Part shown: positions 23,601 to 33,500 of the stretch, one piece after another
Position numbering within the stretch: the first letter of the stretch is position 1
How the letters are laid out: the number at the start of each line of letters is the position of its first letter
Source of the DNA: Trebouxia sp. TZW2008
Lineage: Eukaryota > Chlorophyta > Trebouxiophyceae > Trebouxiales > Trebouxiaceae
Assembly (NCBI GenBank): GCA_002118135.1
Contig: BDIU01000201.1
Span: forward strand, 400,721 to 464,720
Length of the DNA: 64,000 nucleotides
Direction: 5' to 3'
Program-made: the position numbers and the translations under genes
Notes under the pieces: generated by a model
Told to the model about the DNA's origin: nothing
The model's input: the letters and a program-made list of their open reading frames with translations, nothing else
Database searches by the model: none

Positions 23601-25313
23601 CTCACACCTGTGCCTTCCACACGGCAGCGCCTTGCCACAGACGCGGTCACAATGAAAGTCGCGCTGACTGCAAGGCAGAGTCTGGGTCTCTGCCCCACAC
23701 TGACAGCTGACTGTGGCTGAGAGGGTACAGGCTGGGCAATTGCCTGTGTGACACTTGTGGGGGCATCTGTGTCCACAGGGTAAGCGCTTGCCACACAGCT
23801 TGCCACAGGAGAAGCTAGACTGGCTGCATCGCACTGGCTTGCTGAGTTTGCCACAGTGGCAGGCAGACACAATCTGCAGGCACCCAAAGCATGTGTGTCG
23901 GGGTCGGAGAATTGTTCATGGAGCCATTGTGTTAGAGAGATGTGCGCATATGCCTGTATGGCACTTTTTGAGCGCATCTGTGACTGCATGGCAAGCGCTT
24001 GCCACACAGCTTGCCACAGCAGCTGATTGACTGATGCCAAACATATTGTGCTGTGTTTGCAGTAAGCTAACAGTCAGGCTGAGGAAGAGCATATACCTGT
24101 CTCGGACAAGGCGGGCAAGGGCCAGGATGGCATAACAGCACACATGTGTGCCCACATCCAGATGCCAACTCCTTGCCACAGATGTCACCACAGGTGTGGG
24201 GGGCTAGCCAGGGGTCCACAGGGGGATCTTGCTGCTTGCCACAGAAACAGCGGTACTCTGTTGGAACCTCTGATGCCTCATAAGCTTTACGACACTTTGG
24301 GCAAGCCCAAGAAGCTTGTTGAGGTTTGCTATCCCTGCAGAGGTTAGAGAAGTGTTTGTGACATGCCGTCATGTGACTTGTGTGCAGCTGGTCTGCAGGC
24401 CATGCATACAAGCTGTTGTAGTTGCTCATGTGGTTGTTTTCGATAAAGCTCAACTGCAGATGCCGCTACACTAGAACTAAGTCTAAAGTGCAAAAACTGC
24501 TGATGCTGATGGGTCCCATGCTGAGTACCCGTACATTGAAAAATTGCAGAACAAGTGCAAGCAGCAAACCTGTATGTGCACAGGCAATGGCCTGCTACCC
24601 ACATACCTGCTGCTGTCTACTGAGGCCTTGTAAGCATTAGCTGCAATCTGCTGACGGCTCCAGGCTTGCACACAAAGCAGGTGCAGCACGCAGCAGCAGC
24701 CTCGTGAGCAATGCCAGATCGCATCGTCACTGCCCATGGTGTCCAGACATATGAGGCATACTGCAGCACTGCTCTGAGCGCTGTCGAGCTGCTCCCGCAA
24801 ACGCTGAAACGTGTCTGTGAAGTCGTTGCTAGTGCTGTCTGGAGCATCATCTGCAGGACAACTGCAGCACAATGTATCATCTTGATGGGGCAAATGCAGG
24901 CAGACGTCCAGCGTTGCATAACATGCGCTATTGTCTAAACGTATGCATGTACCGGCAACCAATAGTCCTTCAGGTGCAGCAAAGCTGACCTGCAAATTCA
25001 ACAGCATAGTTGCTGAGTATGCGAGCAGCATAAGAAGGAAGAGGCGTCTTGGGATGAGACGCTGGGACAGCAGGCATTGTGGCAGAAATGACTGTCAATG
25101 CTTGTCTGTTTTGCTGGCAGGGGGGCTGAATCCTTTCTCTGGAGCAGCAGGTGCAGTGGCCGGCAGTGTGATTGGCTCGGAAGCAGCTGGCTTAGAGGTT
25201 GGAATGCTCTGCAGGCATCAAAGTTTACTATACACCTGCCAACAAGGCGCTTCGGACGTGTTGATCAGACCAAACCGGCCAGCGCGTCGCCAGCTGGATC
25301 TAAAAGCTTGAGT
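17657..25313 (-). CDS. NF-X1-type RING/zinc-finger protein (NFXL family)
   Basis: About 11 exons. A RING/PHD-like module comes first (24862-24617: [20 protein letters not shown], then [16 protein letters not shown] and [15 protein letters not shown] in 24339-24102). A long series of NF-X1 Cys-His motifs follows: [34 protein letters not shown] (23882-23539), [15 protein letters not shown] (23261-23063), [18 protein letters not shown] and [18 protein letters not shown] (22328-22013), CHWGPCPPC (21385), [10 protein letters not shown] (20901-20694), [17 protein letters not shown] (about 20234-20018), [16 protein letters not shown] (about 19063-18855). The exon about 18346-18239 ends [11 protein letters not shown], and a Gln-rich tail ends at 17657. 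Plant homologues are nuclear stress regulators; the RING suggests E3 ligase activity. The N-terminal exon (between 24985 and 25313) is not resolved in frame. Two introns use GC donors (20693, 18238). Confidence 0.92.
17875..17975 (-). repeat. 52-bp tandem duplication at the start of the last NF-X1 exon
   Basis: CTGCATCCAGCATGATACCA at about 17873 recurs with few changes 52 bp to the right (CTGCATCCAGTATGATACCA). The copy lies upstream of the exon on the minus strand and so carries a second acceptor-like site. Confidence 0.85.
19094..19200 (-). pseudogene. Echo of the 5' part of NF-X1 exon about 19063-18855
   Basis: On the minus strand this resembles the start of the true exon (shared ACAGCAGACAG and AAGCCCTG[C/T]CACAAGGCCTTG). 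It reads [21 protein letters not shown], then leaves the exon sequence. It lies about 138 bp upstream of the real exon in transcript order. Confidence 0.85.
19469..20065 (-). repeat. 83-bp tandem array of an exon end plus 5' splice site, eight copies
   Basis: Units begin (plus-strand CACCTGCTGTAGCTG or variants) at 19469, 19553, 19632, 19715, 19797, 19880, about 19963 and 20015; spacings are 84, 79, 83, 82, 83, 83 and 52. Read on the minus strand each unit is the end of an NF-X1 exon ([15 protein letters not shown]) followed by CAG|GTGA-like sequence. Only the copy at 20015-20065 is joined to the rest of its exon; the other seven lie in the intron downstream. Confidence 0.93.
21530..21600 (-). 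pseudogene. Frameshifted echo of the NF-X1 exon starting at 21385
   Basis: Minus strand, after a GCAG acceptor: GTGTCATTGGGGGCGCCTGT against the true exon's GTGTCATTGGGGTCCCTGTC. One extra G shifts the CHWGPCPPC frame and a TAG follows. It lies about 215 bp upstream of the real exon. Confidence 0.88.
21837..21944 (-). CDS. Candidate NF-X1 cassette exon derived from the preceding exon
   Basis: A 108-nt segment duplicating the end of the exon at 22328-22013. It reads without stop ([20 protein letters not shown], then a [13 protein letters not shown] end) and keeps the CCTCACAG|GT donor. Where the parent codes SCACGH, the copy carries T-rich changes followed by CTACCAG|C, which looks like a polypyrimidine tract and acceptor. 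Both ends are phase 2, so inclusion between its neighbours would be in frame. Whether it is spliced in cannot be told from DNA. Confidence 0.45.
22400..22498 (-). pseudogene. Decayed echo of the 5' part of NF-X1 exon 22328-22013
   Basis: Minus strand: TTGCAGGTGTGAGAAGAAGT onward matches the true exon start ([20 protein letters not shown]), about 170 bp upstream of it. Small deletions break the frame after ACGR. Confidence 0.88.
22872..22952 (-). CDS. Candidate NF-X1 cassette exon, copy of the 23261-23063 exon end
   Basis: 81 nt with an intact frame ([20 protein letters not shown], then HETLR), differing by one residue from the parent exon's [20 protein letters not shown]. It has an acceptor-like CCTTGCAG|C, created where the parent has CCCTGCACC, and a CTCAG|GTCATG donor. 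Both ends are phase 2. Offset from the parent is about 191 bp. It may be skipped as intron or included as an in-frame extra segment. Confidence 0.45.
23930..24025 (-). pseudogene. Echo of part of NF-X1 exon 23882-23539
   Basis: Shares GCGCTTGCCACACAGCTTGC (plus strand) with the true exon and continues toward a KKCHTG-coding segment matching HKCHTGNC, but the frame is shifted. It lies about 210 bp upstream of the matching exon part on the minus strand. Confidence 0.75.
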
Positions 25314-25401
25314 CATATCAAGATTATGCAAAGTGTTGTGCAGGATGCAAACGATGCATCCCGCTCAATTGCAACAGAGCTCCGAAATCAAAGAGGGCAG
25401 G

Positions 25402-25732
25402 TTAGGTCACCAAGTCCGGTTTGTAGATGTTGTGCACGATCGCTGCTCCCGTCAAGGCTGACACGATCGCAACTCCATATGCCTTAAGCCACTGGTTCAT
25501 ATCCGCTGCTGAGTTGCGCTGCTCAAAGTCTTCTGTACATGACGAACGCTGCGAAAGTGCAAATATGAGAAGATGAAACGGCAATGAAGCTGCAAGACAC
25601 CTCAGATGCGCAAGCTTGCTTGCCTTGCAATTGCTGCGCAGGTTTATGCACAGGTGACACAGCCTCGGCACCCATCCTGTTGAACTTGCTAGGCCTGATT
25701 GCTCTTCTCATTGCCTGTGCGAACCTGCTCAC
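25402..25732 (-). CDS. Small single-pass membrane protein, function unknown
   Basis: Two short exons are likely. The second ends with MNQWLKAYGVAIVSALTGAA followed by IVHNIYKPDLVT and stop. The hydrophobic stretch is a clear transmembrane segment with a short tail, a layout seen in small organelle membrane proteins. The first exon (from ATG at 25732 or 25709) encodes MRRAIRPSKFNRMGAEAVSP. A phase-consistent join uses a GAG|GTGTCT donor and TTCGCAG|C acceptor, giving an intron of about 52 bp, short for this window. The start overlaps the J-domain gene on the other strand. Confidence 0.55.
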
Positions 25733-27279
25733 TTAATGTTGACAACTGGTCTCGTTCATCCTACCACCTGTTGCGTGCTTGGCTTGCCCAATACAAAGAG
25801 CCTGCCGTGCTCTGGTGGTCAAAGGTAGTGCACTGTTACTTACTGACATGGCGCACCGACATCAGCAATAACGGTGCGTGTGCGCACAGACCTGCCCCTT
25901 TGCTGTGTGGTCAGAGATTGCGGACAGCGCCTTTGCAAAAGAGGAAAGTCCACCACCAGAAATGCCGCAGCTATAGAGCCACAGTATGCGCAGCTGGTGC
26001 TGCTATTCATGACCCCTACAAGGTCTTAGGGATAGACAGCTCTGCAAATGACCAAGTCATCAAGCGGGCTTTCAAACAGAAAGCAAAGCAATTGCATCCA
26101 GATGTAAACAAGCAAGTAAGGCACAGCACTGAGCAGCTCACGTGTTAAGGTACAATAGTACATACTGACACTGCTGCCTTGCTCAGCCAGATGCTGCTGA
26201 TCGCTTCATGGAGTGTAAGATGGCCTACCAGCTACTCACAGACCCCAGCAAGCGTAAACAGTATGATAGGCAACATCAGGTGTGCCGAGTCTCCCTCTGT
26301 TTTCAATTGGTATTGCTCCCAGTCCTGTGTCTGTGCGTCAGATGCAATAGGGCTGAAAGCAATAAGCACAGACTGGGCTGTCACCAAGCATAATGTGTGC
26401 TCCAATGTACCTCAGGCTGGCTTTGACTGGGGTGACTTTGTGGACGGTATGACTGGTGGAGCCTCTAAGCAGAGGAAGCAGGAAGCTGGCGAGCCATTTT
26501 ATGGCTTCACAGACTTTTTGCGAGACTTGGATGTTGACCTCAAGCGATGGTCGGATCAAGTCGACAAGAAAGGTGGGTCAGGCGCTTTGCAACACCTGTC
26601 AGTATTCATAGGCAGGTGTTGCTTGGTCATTCATGTCCTCCAGCATGATTGCTAATCTACAGGCAGGCAGGATAGGTTTCTCATGGAACAGCTGGTAGAA
26701 AACAATGTCATGCAGGTTTCAAGAGCTTGTTTGATGAGCTTTACGATGCTGGCCTTCTTGCCGTGGGAGCCTTGGAAAAGGGACTAGGGCTATCAACAGA
26801 GGAAGTCAGGCGGCGTACTGCAGACGCTAGTGCAAGCTCCAGCTCAGCCAGCTCTGCAGCAGCAGGCAGTGGATCTACAGGGAGCCAGCAGCCTGGCACT
26901 AGCAGGTAGGCAACTCTGCTGTTGGTGCATACAGTAGACAGATCTGCATGTGGTGTTGTGATCTGTCAACTTGGGAATAGGCTTTGGTGCAGCACATGAC
27001 TTCAGCTGCATGTACCGCTTAGGGCTCAAGGAAGGAATAGGTTTAGCACGTGAGCATACAACTGCTTCAGCTTGCCATCCATGAAATGGGTTGCATGTCA
27101 AGTCAATGTGTTTTCCACTTCGCAGAAAGCCCTCGCGGCCCACACCAGAAGAGGAGGCTGAGTCTGTAAGGCAGAAGGTACAGGCCTTTGAAAGAGAAGC
27201 AGAACAAAAGAAGCAGCAAGCAGAGAAGGAAGTGGATGACATGCTGGCTGACCTCAAAAAGCGGCTCAATGAACGATGA
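25699..27279 (+). CDS. J-domain co-chaperone (DnaJ-like), probably organelle-targeted
   Basis: Five exons: 25699-26115, 26187-26279, about 26414-26571, about 26716-26906 and about 27125-27279. The J domain is complete across exons 1-2: DPYKVLGIDSSANDQVIKRA, KQLHPDVNK with the HPD motif that stimulates Hsp70 ATPase, and MAYQLLTDPSKRKQYDRQHQ. No Gly/Phe or zinc-finger region follows, so this is a class C J protein. Exon 3 has AGFDWGDFVDGMTGG and FYGFTDFLRDLDVDL. Exon 4 ends in a Ser/Ala-rich linker. Exon 5 is a charged helix (VQAFEREAEQKKQQAEKEVD). About 100 residues rich in Arg, Ser and Leu before the J domain could be a plastid or mitochondrial transit peptide. The first methionine is uncertain. 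Confidence 0.85.
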
Positions 27280-27931
27280 CAGAGAGTGCCGAGTTGCATC
27301 ACTTCAAATAATGCATGAGTGGTCTGTATGCCAAGAGTGACTGCCTCACATGTGTAGTGTACTCTATGGTTGAAACGAATTTCATCAGTTGCAAGTGTTT
27401 CTGATCACCGGGTGGTCAAGTGTGATTGTCCGTAGATAGGTGTTTAAAATTCGTCTGTAGACTCAAGGAGGCCTGATCATGAATCTTCAGTAGCAGCTCA
27501 TGCAATGACATGAAGTTGTGGTCATGCTCAGACTTGATGCGCTTGCCTGATGATGTATACTCAATCGCTTCTGAATTGAATCAATTGGTCGATTGTCTTC
27601 ACATGGCTAGCTCAGCGCTCCAGCGTTACTCCGTCATGTGCATTCTAATGTGCAAGATTCGCAGCGATGCGTGATAGAAACAGTCACTGCCTGGAGTCAG
27701 AAAGACGTTAATGGTTCTTGGTCACACATCAACAGCAAACGTCAGTACTGAAATTTATAGCAATGCAGTCTGTACTGAAGACAGCACCAGCGTTGCAACT
27801 GCTTGCTGCAGCTGCATCTGGCCTTCCGAGCTGTCTGTAGGCTGCACACGGTACAGGACCTGGTTACTGCAGCTTCTAATCAGAACAATAGCAATGACAC
27901 TGGCTAGTTTACACATCTAGTTTCCTTTATT
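27280..27931. other. Convergent intergenic region, J-domain gene to hydrolase gene
   Basis: About 650 bp holding both 3' UTRs. No convincing ORF, RNA gene or repeat is seen. Confidence 0.6.
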
Positions 27932-30009
27932 CTAAGATATCAACTCCTGCAGAAGCTCAGCTGACTTTTGGGCCAAAGACGCTGAGAGCGGGCGAGAGAC
28001 GCAAAAGTCGTGCCGCTGAGCATCCTCCATGTATGCCTGCAGCACATGTATACGTATGCCCAGTGAGCTTTACATCTACAACATTCCTGCACGCTTGCAT
28101 GCAAGCTGCAATCAGTGGCAGCAGCATTGATGCGCCTTTTGAGTCAACGGCCGTTCAATGCAAGTACAAGTGAGCTACTTTGAATGAAGCCATGGAGTCT
28201 TTTAGCCAGACACTCATCTGCTGCACAATCAGTGAGCAACAGATTACCTTGATGTTGGGAAGCTGCAGCCACATTTGCTCCCAGCTCCGCTGAGAAAACC
28301 AAGTGTCATTAGGATTGCATATCACGGCAACCTTTTCACCTGTAAGAAGCAAGCTGTTGAGTCTTGCTGGGGTGAGGGAACTGATCTTTTGAACTTAACT
28401 GAAAATGTCACGATCCGAGATGAGAGCAGCAGGTTTTACCTAATTCACCCAATTGTTTCCAGTCAACTGGACCTGCCAGGTCACGGAACTCTGTACCGCC
28501 AAGATAGAACCCATTTTTGATGGTGTGATAGTTCAGAAGACCAAGGGTAGCTTTTTCTGCATAGTCTTCCAGACCCCCTGCCAACACAGAAACCACTTTG
28601 GAAACACATGATCACAAGACATGTCAGCATGTTCTACATGATCCAACAATCACTTGCAGGATTCAGCAACGCTTTGTAAGAGCTGACAGGAATAACAAGC
28701 AGGCAATTCTAGCTTATCATTGTGCCTCGGTATCTGACTCAGGTTGTGCACACCACAAATGCTAAAAGCCAGGCAACGCACCTCCCCACCAGTTGACAAG
28801 CCATCGTTGTATGGCAACAGGCAGGAAACCCATTGCTGCGCCCAGGACGCCCATCAAACGGGGTACTCTAGTGAGTCTGTACATCATCTTCTGCTGTGTT
28901 GACGAGAAGTCCACTTGAAAGAATGGAAAGACAGCCAACACCTGTGCATCAGATATACAGTCTGCAAGCAATGGGAAAATTCAAATTGTGCAAATCTACT
29001 GCAATGCTTTTCTGATTATCAGCTGAGGCACCATATCTCACCTTTGCAATGTCAGGTGATTTAGACAGCGCCTGCAATTGCTTAGTCACCTTCAAGGCCA
29101 TGTATGCACCTGCAAGGCATGGCATATGATGTTGCAACAGCCAGGCAGATGCAAGCTTGGGCAGATGCAAACAGCACCACAGCCTGGCATTTTCAACCCT
29201 ACCAATTGAGTGGCCTATAAGCACAATGGGTGCACCTTGAGTGCCAGAGAGGTGCTCCAGGACATACGCCACCTTATGATTGATTTGCTCTTGCAGACTG
29301 AATGCCTGCATGAGGTTTCTGCTTATGCTCACGTCGAGGAAAAGTCATCATTTTGCACAATCAGCCAGATACAAATGCATTACTTGAGTGCGGCTCAGAC
29401 GCGCTTCTCTGCTTGAAGCATGCCCTAGATGGCTGACTGCATGTATATCTGCTCTTCCATGCAATGCAGCATGCAGAGACGCAATGTACGCCTCATAGTA
29501 ACCAGCACTGCCAGGGTTCCCAGGCAAGATCAACACCTGCAGGTTGCTGTGCCCTGCGTCAGCGGCAGGGACATAACGTGACACAAACATGAGCAACATG
29601 CAGACAACACAGGTCAGCATGCCAGTGCTTGCAGGTTTTAATTGAACAGAGTGCTTGAGCTGAAGTGACTGCTACCTGCTGAGCTTCTCATTTCATATAC
29701 TTCCGTTGGTTGTCCTTCTACCCGAGTGATCGCTCGCCTTGGCCATGATGTACCACTTTGTGCGCGAGCGTCCATGAAGGTGTCGAAAGACAAATCAGCT
29801 TTGAACCCTGATGTCAACTGATCTGAGCTTGCCGCCTGGTGTCCAGGGAGGTTGGGCTTAATCGAGCCAATGGTCACAACAGGCGAACTTCTACGGAGGT
29901 ATGACTGATATCTAGGTGAACGTGCGATGCCTGAAGTGCTGCGTTTATGTTTGTGCAAGATCGTCAGTGAAACCAACACAGAATTGGTGACCCTGTTGAC
30001 AATAGCCAT
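27932..30009 (-). CDS. LDAH: Lipid-droplet-associated-hydrolase-like alpha/beta hydrolase (LDAH family)
   Basis: A serine hydrolase family linked to lipid droplets. About eight exons, all phase-consistent: exon 1 30009-29676 (N-terminal extension ending YEMRSSAG), then GHSNLQVLILPGNPGSAGYY, the start of the fold with the family's PGNPG oxyanion loop. Next is INHKVAYVLEHL and IVLIGHSIG with the GHSIG nucleophile elbow (29308-29206), then AYMALKVTKQLQ, FFQVDFSSTQQKMMYRLTRV, GGLEDYAEKATLGLLNYH, and EKVAVICNPNDTWFSQ with the candidate acid Asp. The last exon AYMEDAQRHDFCVSRPLS carries the candidate His, ending at 27932. The about 110-residue extension before the fold is Ser/Arg-rich and could be a targeting sequence. 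The gene diverges from the U-box gene with 546 bp between start codons. Confidence 0.88.
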
Positions 30010-30555
30010 TCGAGCTGCCGATGAAGGTGTTCGTGCTCTCTGCAGCTAGCATATTCTGACAGCATCTACGTATACTCGAACTTATGAGGCGTGCTGCATG
30101 CTCAGGCAATTGCCTATGTCTTCAGCTGGAGGAATCGGTTTCTGATGCAGAATCTGATGCGGCAAGAGGAAGAGGAAGGGCGGCACTGATGACAGTGTGT
30201 CAGCGTCCAACTTTTCAAAGTCAAACAAAATAGGACGAACTCGATTAACGCGGTGTAGAGCGTTGACGGCAGCACAGCTGGGAGGAGGAGTCTGCAGATT
30301 GTCTGCGGGAGGTGTACTTGCCCATGCTGGATGGACATCGCACCTCCTGTCAGGCGTTTGACACCACGCATCAGCCTGAGGAAGTTTGGCGAACGCAGCG
30401 CTTCCTGTCGGTGAAAAAGCTGTAGCTTGCCAATTCAGTCATTTTGCTGGCTGATTTGCCCTCTGATACTGTCTCGGAGCTTCCATCATTGGCCGAAATA
30501 GTATTGCCTGCTGGTAGGGTACTCTGCATAGTACACTGCTGAGAAAGCTATGTGA
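30010..30555. other. Divergent promoter region, hydrolase gene and U-box gene
   Basis: 546 bp between two start codons on opposite strands, so it should hold both promoters. A minus-strand ORF at 30114-30371 lacks splice or family support. No clear TATA box or repeated motif is visible. Confidence 0.5.
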
Positions 30556-33500
30556 GTGACAGCGACTGTCAACGGTCAAGGCTGCACGGCTGACTTACAT
30601 GTGCTGCAGTGGACAATGTCATCTGTAGAACATGTTGAAGCCAAGCATAGTCCTGCACAGGACAGCTTTGCTGACCTTGGAAGCATCTATTTTGGCTTGG
30701 CTAGCAGAGTAGCTCATAGCCTGAGAGCTGTGCCAGAAACGGGAGGACCTTTGCTGGCGTGTATACTCAAGCATGTCTATCTCGGAGATCCGATGGACCC
30801 TGCCAAATTAGCAGCTGTGGACCGTCCTGGCAGCGAATGGAACCTGTTCATCTCTATTGTGCAAAATGCTTTCACACTGCTACATGCAGTTGATATTGCA
30901 CGCGACAGCAAGCTCTCTCAGCAGCAGGTTCTGCAACATGTCAGCCATGTCCTGCTTCAACAGGCTGACTTGGGTACCTGTGGCATACCAACATCAGTTC
31001 TAGCTTGTTGTCTGGTGGATTTGCTAGAGACGACGCAGCGTTATGACTCTGCTCTTGATGGCAGACTGGTCCAGCAGGCAGACTTACTGACACCAGCTTT
31101 CAAGCGTGTTGCTGCTGGCAAGTGCTTCACGCATTGTCTGCTGCACGAAGGTCATGAATGTAGCCAATCAGCGAAACAGCACCTCATCATGGCTTTTGCC
31201 TCCCTGGCCAAGCACAGCTACCATGCAAGAGTCAGGCTTTGGGATAATGGTAAAGTTTTTCGCTAATGATATGCACTCCAGACAAGTCAAGCTTGAAGTT
31301 GTTTTCTGCTTGATCATTTGGTCTGCAGCATCCTGTGGTGCTGTCAAATCCTGTCAAATCTGCGCTCAAACAAGCAGCAAAGAAACAACAGTCTTGTTTG
31401 TTATTGACAGACATGTGCTGACAACATTGCAAATTTGCAGGCCTGTTGCCCTTCTTGATCCAGAATTTGCGCGGCACAGCCCCTTTGTGCCGCACATCTG
31501 CAGTGCTCACTCTGTCCTGGACCCTGGGTTCTCAGATCACTTCCAATCAGATTATGTCAGCATACACATGCCAAACACCGCGGCCAGCAAGCAGCAACGG
31601 CAGTACACAGGCAGAGATGTTTGTTGACAGAGGCTTTGCAGCAGTCACGCAAATGCTCCAGGACAAGTTGCAAGGTAGTACACAGAGTGACAACTGCAGA
31701 TGAAAAAGCAACATACAAGCACAGAGCTTGCAGCAGCATGTTGCAAATCTGATAAGGTTGATCAATCTGACTTTTCAAAAGTCAAAATTGGTCATGATGG
31801 TGTGCTGCTTTGTCATGCTGATCGGTTGCCAGACCTTGCAACACCTATGATGCACAGTCCGATCTGCATGCAGGGCTATCAGTAGGTGATGTGAAGGCCA
31901 TTCTGCAGCTGGCAAGTACAGCACTAATCTGGCATCAGAAGAGTGATGTTTTTCTGAGCAATCACTTCCCATGGCAATTGTGCTTACGCCTGCTGGCTGA
32001 AGTCTTGCAGCTCCCTATCAGAAGTGATTCTGATTGGGGCGGCAGCACAGCACAGGTCCAGTTTGCAACCGATGCCAGCCTTGCTGATGCAACTCCTGAG
32101 GCAGTCAGCCTAATGGCTTCCCTCACAACCAGCTGCATACATGCGGTGAAGTTTGTTCGAGGCACTGACACAGACTTTGCTGGTCTAGAAGATTGTTGCA
32201 ATTGGCTGTTGGCTCTGCTTGAGTCATGCTTGGAGACTCATGTCATAAAGCCCTGGAGTGGCGTCATTGTCATGTTGTTGGCAGCCTTCAATTGCCATCT
32301 GAATCAGGATATCGAGGTCAAGCTTGCCAGTGGCTCCGACTTCAACACCAGCGTAGAAGCAGGTTAGCGCCTCACACTTGGTGTACAGAGGAGCGACTTG
32401 TGACCTCATCATGGACTTGTGTGCTACTGCAAATCTCCTGGTGTTTACAGGAGCTTTGTAGCAGTACCTGTGATTGATTGACTGCAGATCATGTCTACTG
32501 TTGACCTGCAGACAAAAATGTTTGCTGAAGTAACTTGATTGATCTGCGCAGCATCTGATTGTCTTTTTTTCTGGTCATGAAAGCACAGCATCTGTGACTC
32601 CTCAGAATGATCCAACAGACAATGCATTAAGCTTGCTCAAGGTGGCTTGAGGCTGCTTGCTATGGTGTCGCACCTGCAAAGGACTCAATTATGTATGTTG
32701 TGCAGGACTACGCTCCAGCATTATGACAGAGCTGCTTGGTAGTGCTGCTGCCTTCCAGACACAGTCTTCCATTACCATCGGAGGCATGGTATATGCAAGC
32801 CTTTGCAATGGCACAGGATTGAGTAGGCAGCAATTGCAAGAAGTTGACACGCTATTGGTTGCATGGCATTTGACGCAAGTCTGGACAGCAGACTCAGCAG
32901 GATACAGCACCAAGAAGCATGCAGTACAGGCAAGTCTTATGCAATGCAGCAGTGCAATGCTAAGCAGTGCCTCAAAATTTGAGCAAGCGCTCGCTATGAC
33001 TTGCTGCAATCTCAATGCCTGTGTGCAAAGACCTCTCAATCCGTAATTGCACTCTTGTCTTCTTGCACACAAGCTTCAGGAAATGTCTGTTGTTTAAATG
33101 TGATTGCTGCAGATGCAGAATGCCATTCACGTGCATAAAAAGCTTGCAGCATGCATTGATTGATTGCCATGCCTTTTCACTGCTGCATTGGGGCATGTGG
33201 GCGAGCATCTTGGTGACTCAAATCATTCATGAATGCAATGCTCAGGGTAGCTTGGGCATAAGTGCACGTTTGTCGCAGTGAACAGCCAGATGCTTTCTCA
33301 ATGGTCTGAACGTGCACGTTTCCAGCAATACACATATTGGCTGCCTGCAGTTGTGGCTGAAGGAGCAAACAAAAGCATGGGGCTGGCCGGAGCATCTGCA
33401 GAGGAAGTGGGGTTTGCCCTCTGAAGAGCCGGTGCTGTCAGAGTCAGACAGCGGCGGTGAACTTGCCATCATGCCGCCTAAGACCTCTGTCAACAGCACC

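Noticed and set aside
30114..30371. Minus-strand ORF between the hydrolase and U-box genes
   Set aside because: Composition is Leu/Cys/His-rich and irregular, there is no splice or family support, and it lies in the expected divergent promoter.
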